DNA from: Candidatus Nomurabacteria bacterium
Lineage (GTDB): Bacteria > Patescibacteriota > Minisyncoccia > Phycocordibacterales > UBA9973
Length of the DNA stretch: 46,416 bases
Reading direction: 5' to 3'
Assembly: GCA_943356675.1 (NCBI GenBank)
Contig: CALRFQ010000007.1
Span: 1 to 46,416, forward strand
Of the stretch, positions 28,936 through 38,584 are shown in pieces. A program made the position numbers and the translations under genes. The notes under the pieces are model-generated. The model saw only the letters and a list, made by a program, of their open reading frames with translations. It was not told the DNA's origin and ran no database searches. Numbering within the stretch: the first letter of the stretch is position 1; each line of letters starts with the position of its first letter.

Positions 28936-30333
28936 TTAATATGTTATTTTAATATAACCATCGCCACCTTTTCCTGAAATAGCTCCACCACCGATCTGCT
29001 TTAAACTGCAGTTTGTACCTGAGCAAGAACTATTTTGAGGTTTTCCGCCGCCACCAATTTTCATATAAAAGACTTGGCCTGGTGTCACAGAAATAGTAGC
29101 TTGGGCATAACCGCCTCCACCACCACCTGGCACAGACAGACCTCCATCACAATTAAAATCAGGATCATTTACAATAGCGTCACAATTTGAAGTTCCCACC
29201 ACAAGAGCTGATGCTCCGCCGCGCCCACCGAATCCGCCGCCGCCGCCGCCTTTCACACCATTCGCTCCATCTCCACCCTTACGATGATATCTAACAGTGG
29301 CTGGCATATAACTAGATGGTATTTCGTCACTGGTTAAATCTTGCAATAAGGCACATGCTGATGTTGTGAGAAATGTCCAAGAAGAGTAACCTGCATTATT
29401 ATAATCATTACTCGAAAGTGGTCCGTGCCCACCACCATTTCCACCTTGAGCCTGACTGCCATTACCTGCTTTACCACCATTTCCACCTTGATTACCATCT
29501 CCACCAATAATAGGATTGAAATTATAACCACCGCAAACTATGGGGGCATTTGAATGCAAAGTTGGAGAATTTTTATTTACAGATACCACATCACCATCCT
29601 CACCATTTATCGCAGTTGCACTACTTACACTTCCTGAATACGAAGCTGTGCCCTTAACTCCTGGATCAATAGCTGTAACAGCACCATGACCACCCGTTGC
29701 TACAAGTGATACACCAGCACCTTTAAAATAAGACTCATCACCATCGTCTATTCCAGTACCCTCTAAGTTTAGAGATCCATAACCAGCTCCACCTCCACCG
29801 ATAACTTGCACTGTAATAGAACCCATTCCAGGAGGCACAATAAATGAATCATAAGTGGTCTGATCTCCTGCTCCACCTAATCCAAATTCACGCACTCCAT
29901 TATTTGAACAAAGAATTAATTTACCATTCGGATCTGCACACACCAAGTGGCTAGATACATCTCCTGCGCCTGTCCAAGCAAGCGCCGTGGAGCGTATTGA
30001 GTGATATAAACTATTACCATAAGCTGTATTAGAATTATTTATACTAAGCGCAGAGCCTGTGAAACCTGCACCTATAATAGACATTTTACCTTGTGAATTT
30101 ATAGTAGTGTAGGCTCCAGAAGAATAGTTGCCCACAAGTAAGCCGACAGCATTTAAAACACCATCTTTCACCTGCACATCCGGAGATCCAGTCGTCGGTC
30201 CAATATTTATAAATGTATCAGGATTTGAACCAAGTGAGCTAGGGCGTGACATAGCCGACACATAGCTAGTAAATACTGCGAGCACAAGTCCTAGAGTGAT
30301 TGCTATTAATTTTTGTTTAAATGTTTTTGTCAT
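28936..30333 (-). CDS. Secreted glycine-rich surface protein
   Basis: Signal peptide; VPPGMGSITVQVIGGGGAGYGS...GGNGGKAGNGSQAQGGNGGGHG...GGGGGGYAQATISVTPGQVFYMKIGGGG. Confidence 0.75.
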   Translation of the reverse strand: MTKTFKQKLIAITLGLVLAVFTSYVSAMSRPSSLGSNPDTFINIGPTTGSPDVQVKDGVLNAVGLLVGNYSSGAYTTINSQGKMSIIGAGFTGSALSINNSNTAYGNSLYHSIRSTALAWTGAGDVSSHLVCADPNGKLILCSNNGVREFGLGGAGDQTTYDSFIVPPGMGSITVQVIGGGGAGYGSLNLEGTGIDDGDESYFKGAGVSLVATGGHGAVTAIDPGVKGTASYSGSVSSATAINGEDGDVVSVNKNSPTLHSNAPIVCGGYNFNPIIGGDGNQGGNGGKAGNGSQAQGGNGGGHGPLSSNDYNNAGYSSWTFLTTSACALLQDLTSDEIPSSYMPATVRYHRKGGDGANGVKGGGGGGFGGRGGASALVVGTSNCDAIVNDPDFNCDGGLSVPGGGGGGYAQATISVTPGQVFYMKIGGGGKPQNSSCSGTNCSLKQIGGGAISGKGGDGYIKITY

Positions 30334-30344
30334 AATTTTAAAAA

Positions 30345-33300
30345 TTAAAATGGTTTATACTTCGGCCTAAATGTGGGTGGAGCAACGACTGTACATATTG
30401 TGCCACTATCATTTTGAGTTATATTTAAAATCGCAGTATTTGAGATATTGTCTGTGACTGCGATTTGGCCCACGCGTGGTGAGGCACCCGGGTTTTGAAT
30501 CCAAGATATATTCATAGGCATAGATCCATAGCCACTTCCATTATTTACTGTGAGCCAACCTTGATTTGATGACGCGGTCCAGCTACCTGTAGTATTCACA
30601 TTTACATTTCTACTTCCAGCAAGGTCGCTCACACAGCTTATTGTGGAAGGGTTTACACTAACACTATTGTTTAGATTTATTCCATCTTGCATTATTGTTG
30701 TATTTGCAAATATTGAAGAGTCGTGAATGTCAGTTACTTTTATGTCAGCAATTATTGGTGAGGTAGTATTATTTTGGCCAAAGCTTAATGATAAACTCGA
30801 ATTACCATTACCTATAAGTGGCGTAATGGTATTGATCCAGGATATTCCAGGATATGTAACACTCACTTGCCAATCAGTATTTGAGGAAATCACCAAAGTA
30901 GCTGAGGTATTTAATGCTGGGATTACTGACCCAGAACTAATATTCACATAGTCACCGCATCCAATACCGAAACACAATGCATTTTGAGTTATGGTGGCAG
31001 TATCAAAGTTTGCTGGATCATTGTCGTCTGTAACTTTTATATGAACATCACGAGATAATGGCAAAATGTTTGGAGAATTTATATGTATTGGGAATGAGAA
31101 ATTGCCATACATTGCACTTATACCTGGATCATCCGCCCAATTATCATCAAGAGTAAGTGTCCATTTCACATTTGATGAAACATTGAACGGTGGTGTATCT
31201 CCAGTAAAAATAGAGGTGAAAGCTGTTTGTGTTTTAGGTGTGATATGAATTTCAGGATTTGTACCAAGCTGATTTACTGTATATACAGCATTGGCACATC
31301 CTGCAGTAATATTTATAGTAGCAGTACGAGATGTCTTACCGAAATTCTGATCATAAGTAGGAGTGAATGAGGATGGGGAAGAATTTGTTTGAAGCCATGA
31401 ATCTGAAGAAATTTCAGTCCAACTTGGAACATTTGTAGTCACACTCACAGTAGATATAGTCCCCGAGGTATCATTCACATTTTCAAGAATAGATGATAAC
31501 ACTATTGTATCTGTGCATAATGCACCATCTTGTCTTATTGTTGCAGTGTCGAAAATGGTTACATCGTTATCATCCGTAATTTTTATATATGCTGTGCGTG
31601 AAGATGAAGTTAAGTTTGTTGAGAATGAAACATTTATCACACCCAAATTAGCACTAGATATAGGATTTATAGAAGTAATCCAAGGAGTAGTACCAGATGG
31701 GTATGATACAGTAGCAGTCCATGACACATTTGAGTCCACATTAATTGTTGTCGTTGTATTTGTATCTAGCATATTTTGTGAAGTAGGTGTGGCAGATATA
31801 TATGGGACCACCGATCCAGCAGCACAGAAATCAATAGTAGTACTTTTAATAGAAGTATTTTGAGCGACACCACTTGTAATCACATTAATGGAAGATATTA
31901 AATTATTAGTTGGTATTGGATTAATTGGTGTTATTTTTGATGCAACAATAGCATTATATGCTGCTTCAGAAAGTGAAATGTGTGCAACGATAGTATTATA
32001 CAAACCATTTGTAAGAGTAAAGTTTGATGGTGTGATTGAAGCAGTCCCTACAGTTGCACTTGCATATGCATCTATCATACTTATGAAACCATTGAGCGGA
32101 GTGACTGTCATAGTAGCGTCGGCAGTATACTTTGCAGTTTTCCCTGAGCCACTTTTCACTAGTGCTGCACAAGATGGAGCCACACTAATGCCATAGTTCG
32201 GTGAACACATACTCACGCTGGCTCCAGGGCTAGAAACCCTAGATGATAGATTTGCGCCCGAGCCATTTGTACAGGATAATTTATAAGTTGTACTTACATT
32301 TGTGAAATTTGTATCTACAAATGCCCCGGAAGCTCCTGCTCCGGAAGTGTTACCAGTAAGTGTATATGCACCACTTGATGGATAATAGTATGTGGTTCCA
32401 CCAGCTGGAGTAGCTTCTACACGGCAAGTCGGAGTTGGATCATTCACATTCCAATCTATAGAAGGTGAACCTCCACCTGTTTGCCTACAAGCACCACCAT
32501 AAGTCATATACGGAGTGAGAGGGATAGTAGATATAGAAGCATAGCTACTTGTCGCAGTTATATTATTTACATCAGTACATTTTAAAGCAAAAGATGTCAT
32601 AAGCACAGATGTTGGTGCTAGCTTTACATTTATACCACTAGCAGAAGTAGCTGTGCCAAAATTCACAGCATTCCAATCAGTATTATTTGGTACACCACCA
32701 AGACCTTCACATTTCACTGGAATAAATGTACTTGGGCTCGTTGACCATGTGAAACTAGCAGTATTGCCTGAAAGTACACTTGTATTAGAAGGAGTAAGAG
32801 TTACTGTTGGACCGACAGGAGGTGTACTGCAAGAGATACAATCAAAAACTCCTCCAGAATCAAGACTAATACTTCCTGCTGGATTTAGGTCAATCCATCC
32901 GACAACTTTTGATCCCCACCAATATCCAGTAGTACTATGAATAATAGTACCAGAACCAGAAAATAAATTACCCAAACTACTCGCAACATTTGTACTACCA
33001 ATAGATGCACCATAAGCAGGACTACTATTTGAAAGGTGAATCCAGCCGTCAGCTCCACCGTTATTTGTGCCGGCAATCTTCATTGAAAGTACTCTTGCCC
33101 AGCCAGAAGACCAATTGTTTGTATAAGAAGACACACTAGTACAGCTTCCAGAAGGTGGACAGCTTCCCCAATCCGCTGGATTAAAGCTTATCCAGCCTAC
33201 ATTGTCGTTCCACGCATATCCGCTCACCACACCTTGTGCTGTAGTCTTTACTCCGTACCCTATTGTGCCACAAGTAGAACTAAGCCCTGGGTTCTCGCAG

Positions 33301-33470
33301 TTATTGAAACTTACCCAGCCAATGTTATTACTCCAAGCATTACCGAAAATATTGTCACCAACTGAAGCACTAGCCACAGTAGGCACAGCTATATAAAACA
33401 ATACAAAAACTACTATAGGTAGTATGTGTTTGATGATTTTTGTAAAAATATTTTTGTGCATTTTATTCAA
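30345..33470 (-). CDS. 1041-aa surface protein: N-terminal GxAWxxNxGWxxF repeats and about five BACON-like repeats
   Basis: IFGNAWSNNIGWVSFNNC, VSGYAWNDNVGWISFNPADWG; repeated (S)WxxxxxP...xxSRTAxIxxTDDNDxxxFDTATIxQxG. Confidence 0.75.
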   Translation of the reverse strand: MNKMHKNIFTKIIKHILPIVVFVLFYIAVPTVASASVGDNIFGNAWSNNIGWVSFNNCENPGLSSTCGTIGYGVKTTAQGVVSGYAWNDNVGWISFNPADWGSCPPSGSCTSVSSYTNNWSSGWARVLSMKIAGTNNGGADGWIHLSNSSPAYGASIGSTNVASSLGNLFSGSGTIIHSTTGYWWGSKVVGWIDLNPAGSISLDSGGVFDCISCSTPPVGPTVTLTPSNTSVLSGNTASFTWSTSPSTFIPVKCEGLGGVPNNTDWNAVNFGTATSASGINVKLAPTSVLMTSFALKCTDVNNITATSSYASISTIPLTPYMTYGGACRQTGGGSPSIDWNVNDPTPTCRVEATPAGGTTYYYPSSGAYTLTGNTSGAGASGAFVDTNFTNVSTTYKLSCTNGSGANLSSRVSSPGASVSMCSPNYGISVAPSCAALVKSGSGKTAKYTADATMTVTPLNGFISMIDAYASATVGTASITPSNFTLTNGLYNTIVAHISLSEAAYNAIVASKITPINPIPTNNLISSINVITSGVAQNTSIKSTTIDFCAAGSVVPYISATPTSQNMLDTNTTTTINVDSNVSWTATVSYPSGTTPWITSINPISSANLGVINVSFSTNLTSSSRTAYIKITDDNDVTIFDTATIRQDGALCTDTIVLSSILENVNDTSGTISTVSVTTNVPSWTEISSDSWLQTNSSPSSFTPTYDQNFGKTSRTATINITAGCANAVYTVNQLGTNPEIHITPKTQTAFTSIFTGDTPPFNVSSNVKWTLTLDDNWADDPGISAMYGNFSFPIHINSPNILPLSRDVHIKVTDDNDPANFDTATITQNALCFGIGCGDYVNISSGSVIPALNTSATLVISSNTDWQVSVTYPGISWINTITPLIGNGNSSLSLSFGQNNTTSPIIADIKVTDIHDSSIFANTTIMQDGINLNNSVSVNPSTISCVSDLAGSRNVNVNTTGSWTASSNQGWLTVNNGSGYGSMPMNISWIQNPGASPRVGQIAVTDNISNTAILNITQNDSGTICTVVAPPTFRPKYKPF

Positions 33471-33801
33471 GGCTATTAAGTATGGCTTCTTTCTCTGTAG
33501 AAGTTAGTGTTTTAGCTCCTTTAACTGGTGTAGTCTTTACCCGAAGGTCTTGCATTATATTTGTCTTTTCTGTATCAGTTAATTCAACTGCACCATTTGG
33601 TGGAGCTACACGGAGGGCTTCTAGGGCTTTTAGCTTCTCGTCATAGGTAGAGGGTGTGTGCTTATTTAGCTGATACTGCTTTTGCACAATGAAATAAATA
33701 CCGACAGAAGCTCCAATAATTACTAATAAAACAATTATATTCTTAATTGTTTTATGTGTGGATGTAGTTAAAGAATCAGGAGTTTGAATTTGATTATCCA
33801 T
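33463..33801 (-). CDS. Small single-TM protein
   Basis: KNIIVLLVIIGASVGIYFIVQKQYQ TM; C-terminal duplicated ELTDTEKTNIMQDL / TLTSTEKEAILNSL motif. Confidence 0.6.
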   Translation of the reverse strand: MDNQIQTPDSLTTSTHKTIKNIIVLLVIIGASVGIYFIVQKQYQLNKHTPSTYDEKLKALEALRVAPPNGAVELTDTEKTNIMQDLRVKTTPVKGAKTLTSTEKEAILNSLE

Positions 33802-33882
33802 ATAACTATTGTACTAAAAGCACCCATAGTAAGCAAGAAAAAAACCTGTGAAATAGCATCTGTGGTGGACGAGTACAGCATA

Positions 33883-33911
33883 TTGACCAAAATATGAAAA
33901 AAAGCTATTAT
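33883..33911 (+). promoter_or_regulatory. Sigma70-like promoter for nusA
   Basis: TTGACC-N17-TATTAT. Confidence 0.7.
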
Positions 33912-33923
33912 ATGAGAGTAAAT

Positions 33924-33948
33924 GTCCGTCTCGAACCGGACTTTTTTT
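33924..33948 (+). terminator. Terminator-like hairpin in the nusA leader (candidate attenuator)
   Basis: GTCCG-TCTCGAAC-CGGAC followed by TTTTTTT, between the promoter and the nusA ATG at 33975. Confidence 0.65.
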
Positions 33949-33974
33949 ATTAAAATTTAATAACAATTAAATAT

Positions 33975-35204
33975 ATGTTAGACCTTAAAACAATGAAATC
34001 CGCCCTTGAGCAACTCGAGCAAGAGCGCAAAATCCCAAAAGAGAAAATCTTTGAGGCTATTGAGCAGGCATTAGCCGCTGCTTACAAGAAAGATTACGGA
34101 AAAAAGGGCCAAATTATCCGCACACACTTCAACCAAGAGACTGGTGAGACAGAATTCTACCAAGTGAAAATCGTAGTTGATGAGACATTAGTGCGTATTC
34201 CAGATGAAAATGAAAACGAAGACGATATTCAAATCGCCGATGGTGATGAACGCGTGCGTTTCAATGAAGAGCACCACATCATGATCGAAGATGCGAAGCG
34301 TATGAAAAGTGATGTAGTACTCGAAGAAGAAATCACTTTCCCACTCGAGCCTATGGCAGACTTCGGACGCATTGCTGCTCAGACTGCAAAGCAAGTGATC
34401 ATACAGAAGATTCGTGAAGCAGAACGCGGAGCAATCCTAGAAGAGTACGGCACAAAGGAAGGCCAAATCATAAACGGCTTCGTACAGAAGATGGAACGCG
34501 GAATGGTTTACATCGACTTCAATCGTGCCACTGGCATAATGCCACCTGAAGAACAGATTCCTGGAGAATTCTATAAGCGTGGCGACAGAATCCGTGCTTA
34601 CCTATATGCAGTGGAAGAAACTCCTCGTGGAATTAATTTGAAGCTTTCTCGTACACATCCTGAATTTATTGAAGGACTCTTCGCAGTAGAAGCTCCTGAA
34701 ATCGCAAGTGGAGTTGTAGAAATCAAATCTATCGCCCGTGAAGCAGGTTCAAGAAGTAAGATTGCAGTATTCTCAAACGACGAACACATTGATCCAGTTG
34801 GATCTTGCGTGGGCCAGCGTGGAGTGCGTGTGACGACAGTTATGAGTGAGTTAGGTGGTGAAAAAATTGATATAATACCTTGGAGTGAAGATCCTGCTAC
34901 ATATGTGGCAAGTGCCTTATCTCCTGCGAAAGCTCTCGACATACAAGTAGACCTCGAGGGACGCAAAGCTGTAGTAGAAGTGGCAGAAGATCAGCTATCA
35001 CTCGCTATCGGTAAGGGCGGACAGAATGTGCGCCTCGCAGCGAAACTCACTGGATGGAGAATCGACATCAAGGGTATCGCAGGTGAAGAAGTTATTTCAG
35101 AAGAAATCGGTGATGCAGAAGATGAATCTATAGATGATGGAATCGTTATCGAAGAAGGTGTGCAAGCTCCTATAGAAGTAGCAGAGAAAGAAGCAGAGGA
35201 ATAA
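33975..35204 (+). CDS. nusA: Transcription termination/antitermination factor NusA
   Basis: MLDLKTMKSALEQLEQERKIPKEKIFEAIEQALAAAYKKDYGKKG...DPVGSCVGQRGVRVTTVMSELGGEKIDIIPWSEDPATYVASALSPAKA...LAIGKGGQNVRLAAKLTGWRIDIK. Confidence 0.97.
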   Translation: MLDLKTMKSALEQLEQERKIPKEKIFEAIEQALAAAYKKDYGKKGQIIRTHFNQETGETEFYQVKIVVDETLVRIPDENENEDDIQIADGDERVRFNEEHHIMIEDAKRMKSDVVLEEEITFPLEPMADFGRIAAQTAKQVIIQKIREAERGAILEEYGTKEGQIINGFVQKMERGMVYIDFNRATGIMPPEEQIPGEFYKRGDRIRAYLYAVEETPRGINLKLSRTHPEFIEGLFAVEAPEIASGVVEIKSIAREAGSRSKIAVFSNDEHIDPVGSCVGQRGVRVTTVMSELGGEKIDIIPWSEDPATYVASALSPAKALDIQVDLEGRKAVVEVAEDQLSLAIGKGGQNVRLAAKLTGWRIDIKGIAGEEVISEEIGDAEDESIDDGIVIEEGVQAPIEVAEKEAEE

Positions 35205-35229
35205 TTTATTAATTTAATAAAAATATTTT

Positions 35230-35814
35230 ATGGCAAACATAGATCACAAACCAAGTAAGTATATGCTCAATCTATTACACGTTCTTCCTCCATTCGTCGA
35301 TGAAGAAAAGGGTATAGTAAATGCAATCATGGAAGTTTCTACAGGTAGTATTAACAAATACGAACTCATTACAGAAAGTGGCCAGCTCAAGCTTGATCGC
35401 GTTGGTTACTCTTCACTTTCATACCCATTCACATATGGTGCAATACCAATGACTTGGGATTATGATGGCGATCCTCTTGATGTAGAAATAGTAAACATCA
35501 CAGAGCCACTTGTAGCAGGATGTTTAGTAGAAGCTCGCATCATCGGCGTAATGAAATTCATTGATGGTGGTGAAGTTGATGACAAGATTATCGCAGTACT
35601 TAAGGATGACAAGCGTTCAGATCACATAAAGTCAATCGATGATTTAGGTGATTACTTCAAGACTGAGACTCGTTATTTCTGGGAGAATGTGAAAGCTCTC
35701 AAAAAAGCTGGCACAGGAAAAGTAGAAGAATTTTACGGTCCAGAAGAAGCAATCAAAGTCATCAAAGAGTGTGCTGAGAAATACCAAAAAGAATACGCTC
35801 CAAAATTAGATTAA
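35230..35814 (+). CDS. ppa: Inorganic pyrophosphatase
   Basis: VVMEVSTGSINKYEL-like segment AIMEVSTGSINKYE, YGAIPMTWDYDGDPLDVEIV, DDKIIAVLKDD. Confidence 0.94.
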   Translation: MANIDHKPSKYMLNLLHVLPPFVDEEKGIVNAIMEVSTGSINKYELITESGQLKLDRVGYSSLSYPFTYGAIPMTWDYDGDPLDVEIVNITEPLVAGCLVEARIIGVMKFIDGGEVDDKIIAVLKDDKRSDHIKSIDDLGDYFKTETRYFWENVKALKKAGTGKVEEFYGPEEAIKVIKECAEKYQKEYAPKLD

Positions 35815-35828
35815 TAAATACATTCCCT

Positions 35829-36893
35829 ATGATAACAAAAACAATAATAAAGAAGCTCGAGAAGAGCACAGTGGAAATTACTAGTGGGATAGAGGCAGAA
35901 GCATTCGCAAAGTACGAAGACAAGGCGCTCGCTCGCATTAGTGAGAGAATGGAAATCCCAGGATTCCGTAAAGGTAAAGCGCCAGTAGATATGATTAAAA
36001 AGAGTGTGAACGAAATGGCTCTACTTGAAGAAATGGCAGAGTCTGCAATCTATGATGCGTACCCAAAGATTCTAGAAGAAAATAAAATAGATGCTATCGG
36101 TCGCCCAGAAATCTCTATCACAAAGATTGCAAAGGGTAATGATCTTGAATTCACTATCAAGACTGCAGTCCTCCCACAAATGGATCTTCCTGATTACAAG
36201 AAAATTGCAAAGGTAGAATGCGACAAAGCTGAATACAAAGAAGAAATAAAAGTTGATGAAGAAAATGTTACGAAAGTAATTACAGATCTCCGCAAAATGC
36301 GTACAGAGCAAAATATGCCCCCTCATGAACACAAAGAAGGTGAAGAGCACGCACATCATGAATTTACAGAAGAGGAACTTCCAAAAGTTGATGACGAGTT
36401 TGTGAAGTCATTTGGCAAATTTGAAAACGTAGAAGAATTCACAAATAAAATTCGTGAGAACTTAAAGAAGGAGCAAGAAGTAATAAAGAGCGACAAGAAG
36501 CGCCTTGCGATAGTGGAAGCAATCATCAAAGATACAAAGGGTGAGATTCCAGAAATTCTTGTGAATGCTGAGATAGATAAGATGATGTACAAACTCGAAG
36601 CCGACCTCACAGGTATGGGATTTAAGATGGATCAATATATGCAGCAGATAAATAAAACAGAAGTGGAAATGCGTCACGAGATGAAGGACGAAGCCGAGAA
36701 GCGTGCGAAGCTTCAGATGATCGTGCACACAATATCTGAGAAGGAAAACATCAAGCCTACAGATGAAGAAATAAAATTAGAAGCAGAACAAATCACAAAG
36801 ATGTACAAGGATGCAGATCCTGTCCGTGCACAAGCTTATGTGGAGACAATGCTCACAAATGAAAAAGTTTTCGCATTCTTAGAAGGTAAATAA
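35829..36893 (+). CDS. tig: Trigger factor, apparently lacking the FKBP-type PPIase domain
   Basis: RMEIPGFRKGKAPVDMIKK ribosome-binding motif; linker PPHEHKEGEEHAHHEFTEEE leads directly to ELPKVDDEFVKSFGKFENVEEFTNKIREN. Confidence 0.9.
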   Translation: MITKTIIKKLEKSTVEITSGIEAEAFAKYEDKALARISERMEIPGFRKGKAPVDMIKKSVNEMALLEEMAESAIYDAYPKILEENKIDAIGRPEISITKIAKGNDLEFTIKTAVLPQMDLPDYKKIAKVECDKAEYKEEIKVDEENVTKVITDLRKMRTEQNMPPHEHKEGEEHAHHEFTEEELPKVDDEFVKSFGKFENVEEFTNKIRENLKKEQEVIKSDKKRLAIVEAIIKDTKGEIPEILVNAEIDKMMYKLEADLTGMGFKMDQYMQQINKTEVEMRHEMKDEAEKRAKLQMIVHTISEKENIKPTDEEIKLEAEQITKMYKDADPVRAQAYVETMLTNEKVFAFLEGK

Positions 36894-36913
36894 TTTTAAA
36901 AAATTAATTTGCA

Positions 36914-36949
36914 TAAAAAAAGGCCCCTTCGTCAGAAGAGGCTTTTTTG
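36914..36949. terminator. Bidirectional intrinsic terminator
   Basis: AAAAAAAGGCCcCTTC-GTCA-GAAGaGGCTTTTTT. Confidence 0.8.
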
Positions 36950-36963
36950 ATTTGTTGTGCATT

Positions 36964-37491
36964 TTACTGCACGATTTCACCGTTTATTGTTGGATCACGA
37001 TCAGTTTGATGATCGTTAATTGAAACATAAACAGGTGCCCATCCATATAATCCATAGTCGCGATTCTGGAGTTGTGAAAACTTACCAGGATAGTGAACTA
37101 CATTATTATTTGGGTAAGGGTAGTAAATGGGTGCATCTGTGCATAATGCTGTGCCGACAATGTTCCCCCATCTGTCACATACAGGGACCTTTAGTAAATT
37201 GGTCGGAGGACCAGTTACATATAGAACAGTAGTGCTGATACTATAGTTCTGGTACCAATTCGCATAGTTACCGCCATAGTTTCCACCGTAAGGGGAATAA
37301 TAATTCCCAAATCCTACGTTTCCATTCAACCAAAGTTGAACGGATTCAACTTTGAGTTTTCCTGTAGAATCACGGCCGAGAACTACATTGCCACCACCGT
37401 CTACCCCGCTTAAGGTTACTCCTTTTCCACCACAAGATGAAAGAGAAATTACAGCCATTAAGGCTACGATAAAATACATAATACGTTTCAT
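36964..37491 (-). CDS. Putative lipoprotein, Bacteroidota-like
   Basis: MKRIMYFIVALMAVISLSSCGGKG lipobox; Gly/Tyr/Asn-rich YSPYGGNYGGNYANWYQNY. Confidence 0.7.
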   Translation of the reverse strand: MKRIMYFIVALMAVISLSSCGGKGVTLSGVDGGGNVVLGRDSTGKLKVESVQLWLNGNVGFGNYYSPYGGNYGGNYANWYQNYSISTTVLYVTGPPTNLLKVPVCDRWGNIVGTALCTDAPIYYPYPNNNVVHYPGKFSQLQNRDYGLYGWAPVYVSINDHQTDRDPTINGEIVQ

Positions 37492-37499
37492 GATAATTT

Positions 37500-37555
37500 G
37501 ATTTAGAATTAGTTTATTCCCCTAAACACTTAGGAACATAAACTAATCCTAAATC
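37500..37555 (-). promoter_or_regulatory. Near-perfect 56-nt hairpin in the 5' leader of the lipoprotein gene
   Basis: GATTTAGAATTAGTTTATTCCCCTAA-ACAC-TTAGGAACATAAACTAATCCTAAATC. Confidence 0.8.
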
Positions 37556-37600
37556 TCACCATGAAAGCCCTGTATCAAAGAACATTACCTTATTACTCAT

Positions 37601-37630
37601 ATTATAGCATATTTATACCCCATTTGTCAA
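37601..37630 (-). promoter_or_regulatory. Consensus sigma70-type promoter for the lipoprotein gene
   Basis: Minus strand TTGACA-N18-TATAAT. Confidence 0.75.
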
Positions 37631-37677
37631 GCTAGAATAGCCTTATTTTATGGTACTATATTAGGTATTCACCCAAC

Positions 37678-37712
37678 AGTTACCCCGAAGGAAAGAGTAC
37701 TTCCTACGGGGC
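37678..37712. repeat. Short palindromic element copy 1 (upstream of clpP)
   Basis: AGTTACCCCGAAGGAAAGAGTACTTCCTACGGGGC; inverted near-identical copy at 40126-40160. Confidence 0.85.
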
Positions 37713-37766
37713 GAGATGTGGTAATATTACTAGAGTTACATTATAAATTTAATTTTTTACACAAAT

Positions 37767-38357
37767 ATGTTGATTCCTACTGTTATAGAAAAGACAATGA
37801 ACGGCGAAAGAGCTTATGATATATACTCTCGCCTATTAAATGAGCGCATTATTTTCCTTGGTGGCCCAATAGATGACCACATAGCAAACCTCGTTGTGGC
37901 CCAGCTCCTATACCTAGACCATATGGATCCAAAGAAAGACATATATCTATATATAAATTCCCCAGGAGGTTCAGTTTCTGCCGGTCTCGCAATCCTCGAC
38001 ACTATGAACTTCGTAAGAGCCGATGTGTCTACTATCTGTGTGGGTGTCGCCGCTTCTATGGGCTCACTCCTTCTATCTTCTGGCACAAAGGGCAAGCGTT
38101 TCGCACTACCAAATGCTGAGATCATGATTCACCAAGTACTCGGTGGCACAGAAGGTCAGGCATCAGATATCGAGATTCAAGCCAAGCATATCCTTCGCAT
38201 TAAAGAGAATTTGAACAAAATTCTCGCCAAGAACACTGGCAAGTCCCCAACTCAGGTGGAAAAGGATGCAGACCGCGACAATTGGATGACTTCAGATGAA
38301 GCCAAGAAGTACGGACTCATCGACGAGACTATCTCAAAACAGAAAGCTATCAAGTAG
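37767..38357 (+). CDS. clpP: ATP-dependent Clp protease proteolytic subunit
   Basis: [33 protein letters not shown]...[15 protein letters not shown]...[31 protein letters not shown]. Confidence 0.97.
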   Translation: MLIPTVIEKTMNGERAYDIYSRLLNERIIFLGGPIDDHIANLVVAQLLYLDHMDPKKDIYLYINSPGGSVSAGLAILDTMNFVRADVSTICVGVAASMGSLLLSSGTKGKRFALPNAEIMIHQVLGGTEGQASDIEIQAKHILRIKENLNKILAKNTGKSPTQVEKDADRDNWMTSDEAKKYGLIDETISKQKAIK

Positions 38358-38384
38358 TATTCCTCTGTTTATAAAACTTAATAT

Positions 38385-38450
38385 ATAGACAAACTTCATA
38401 AAATCGGGTATTATGAAGTTATTCGATTATTAATTTAGAATATAGTCTAT
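38385..38450 (+). ncRNA. Possible structured leader/3'UTR RNA between clpP and rny
   Basis: ATAGAC...GTCTAT outer pair enclosing AACTTCATAA-AATCGGGTA-TTATGAAGTT and ATTC...GAAT. Confidence 0.35.
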
Positions 38451-38584
38451 GTTTGAAAGATTAACTTCAGAAGGAATACCGACCTAGCCGAAAAAATTTT
38501 ATGTATAAAAAAGTTCACAGTTTCATAGAGTACAGAAAATATCCAAAGAAGATATAGTTTTTTAGATACGGGCTAACCGTATAT

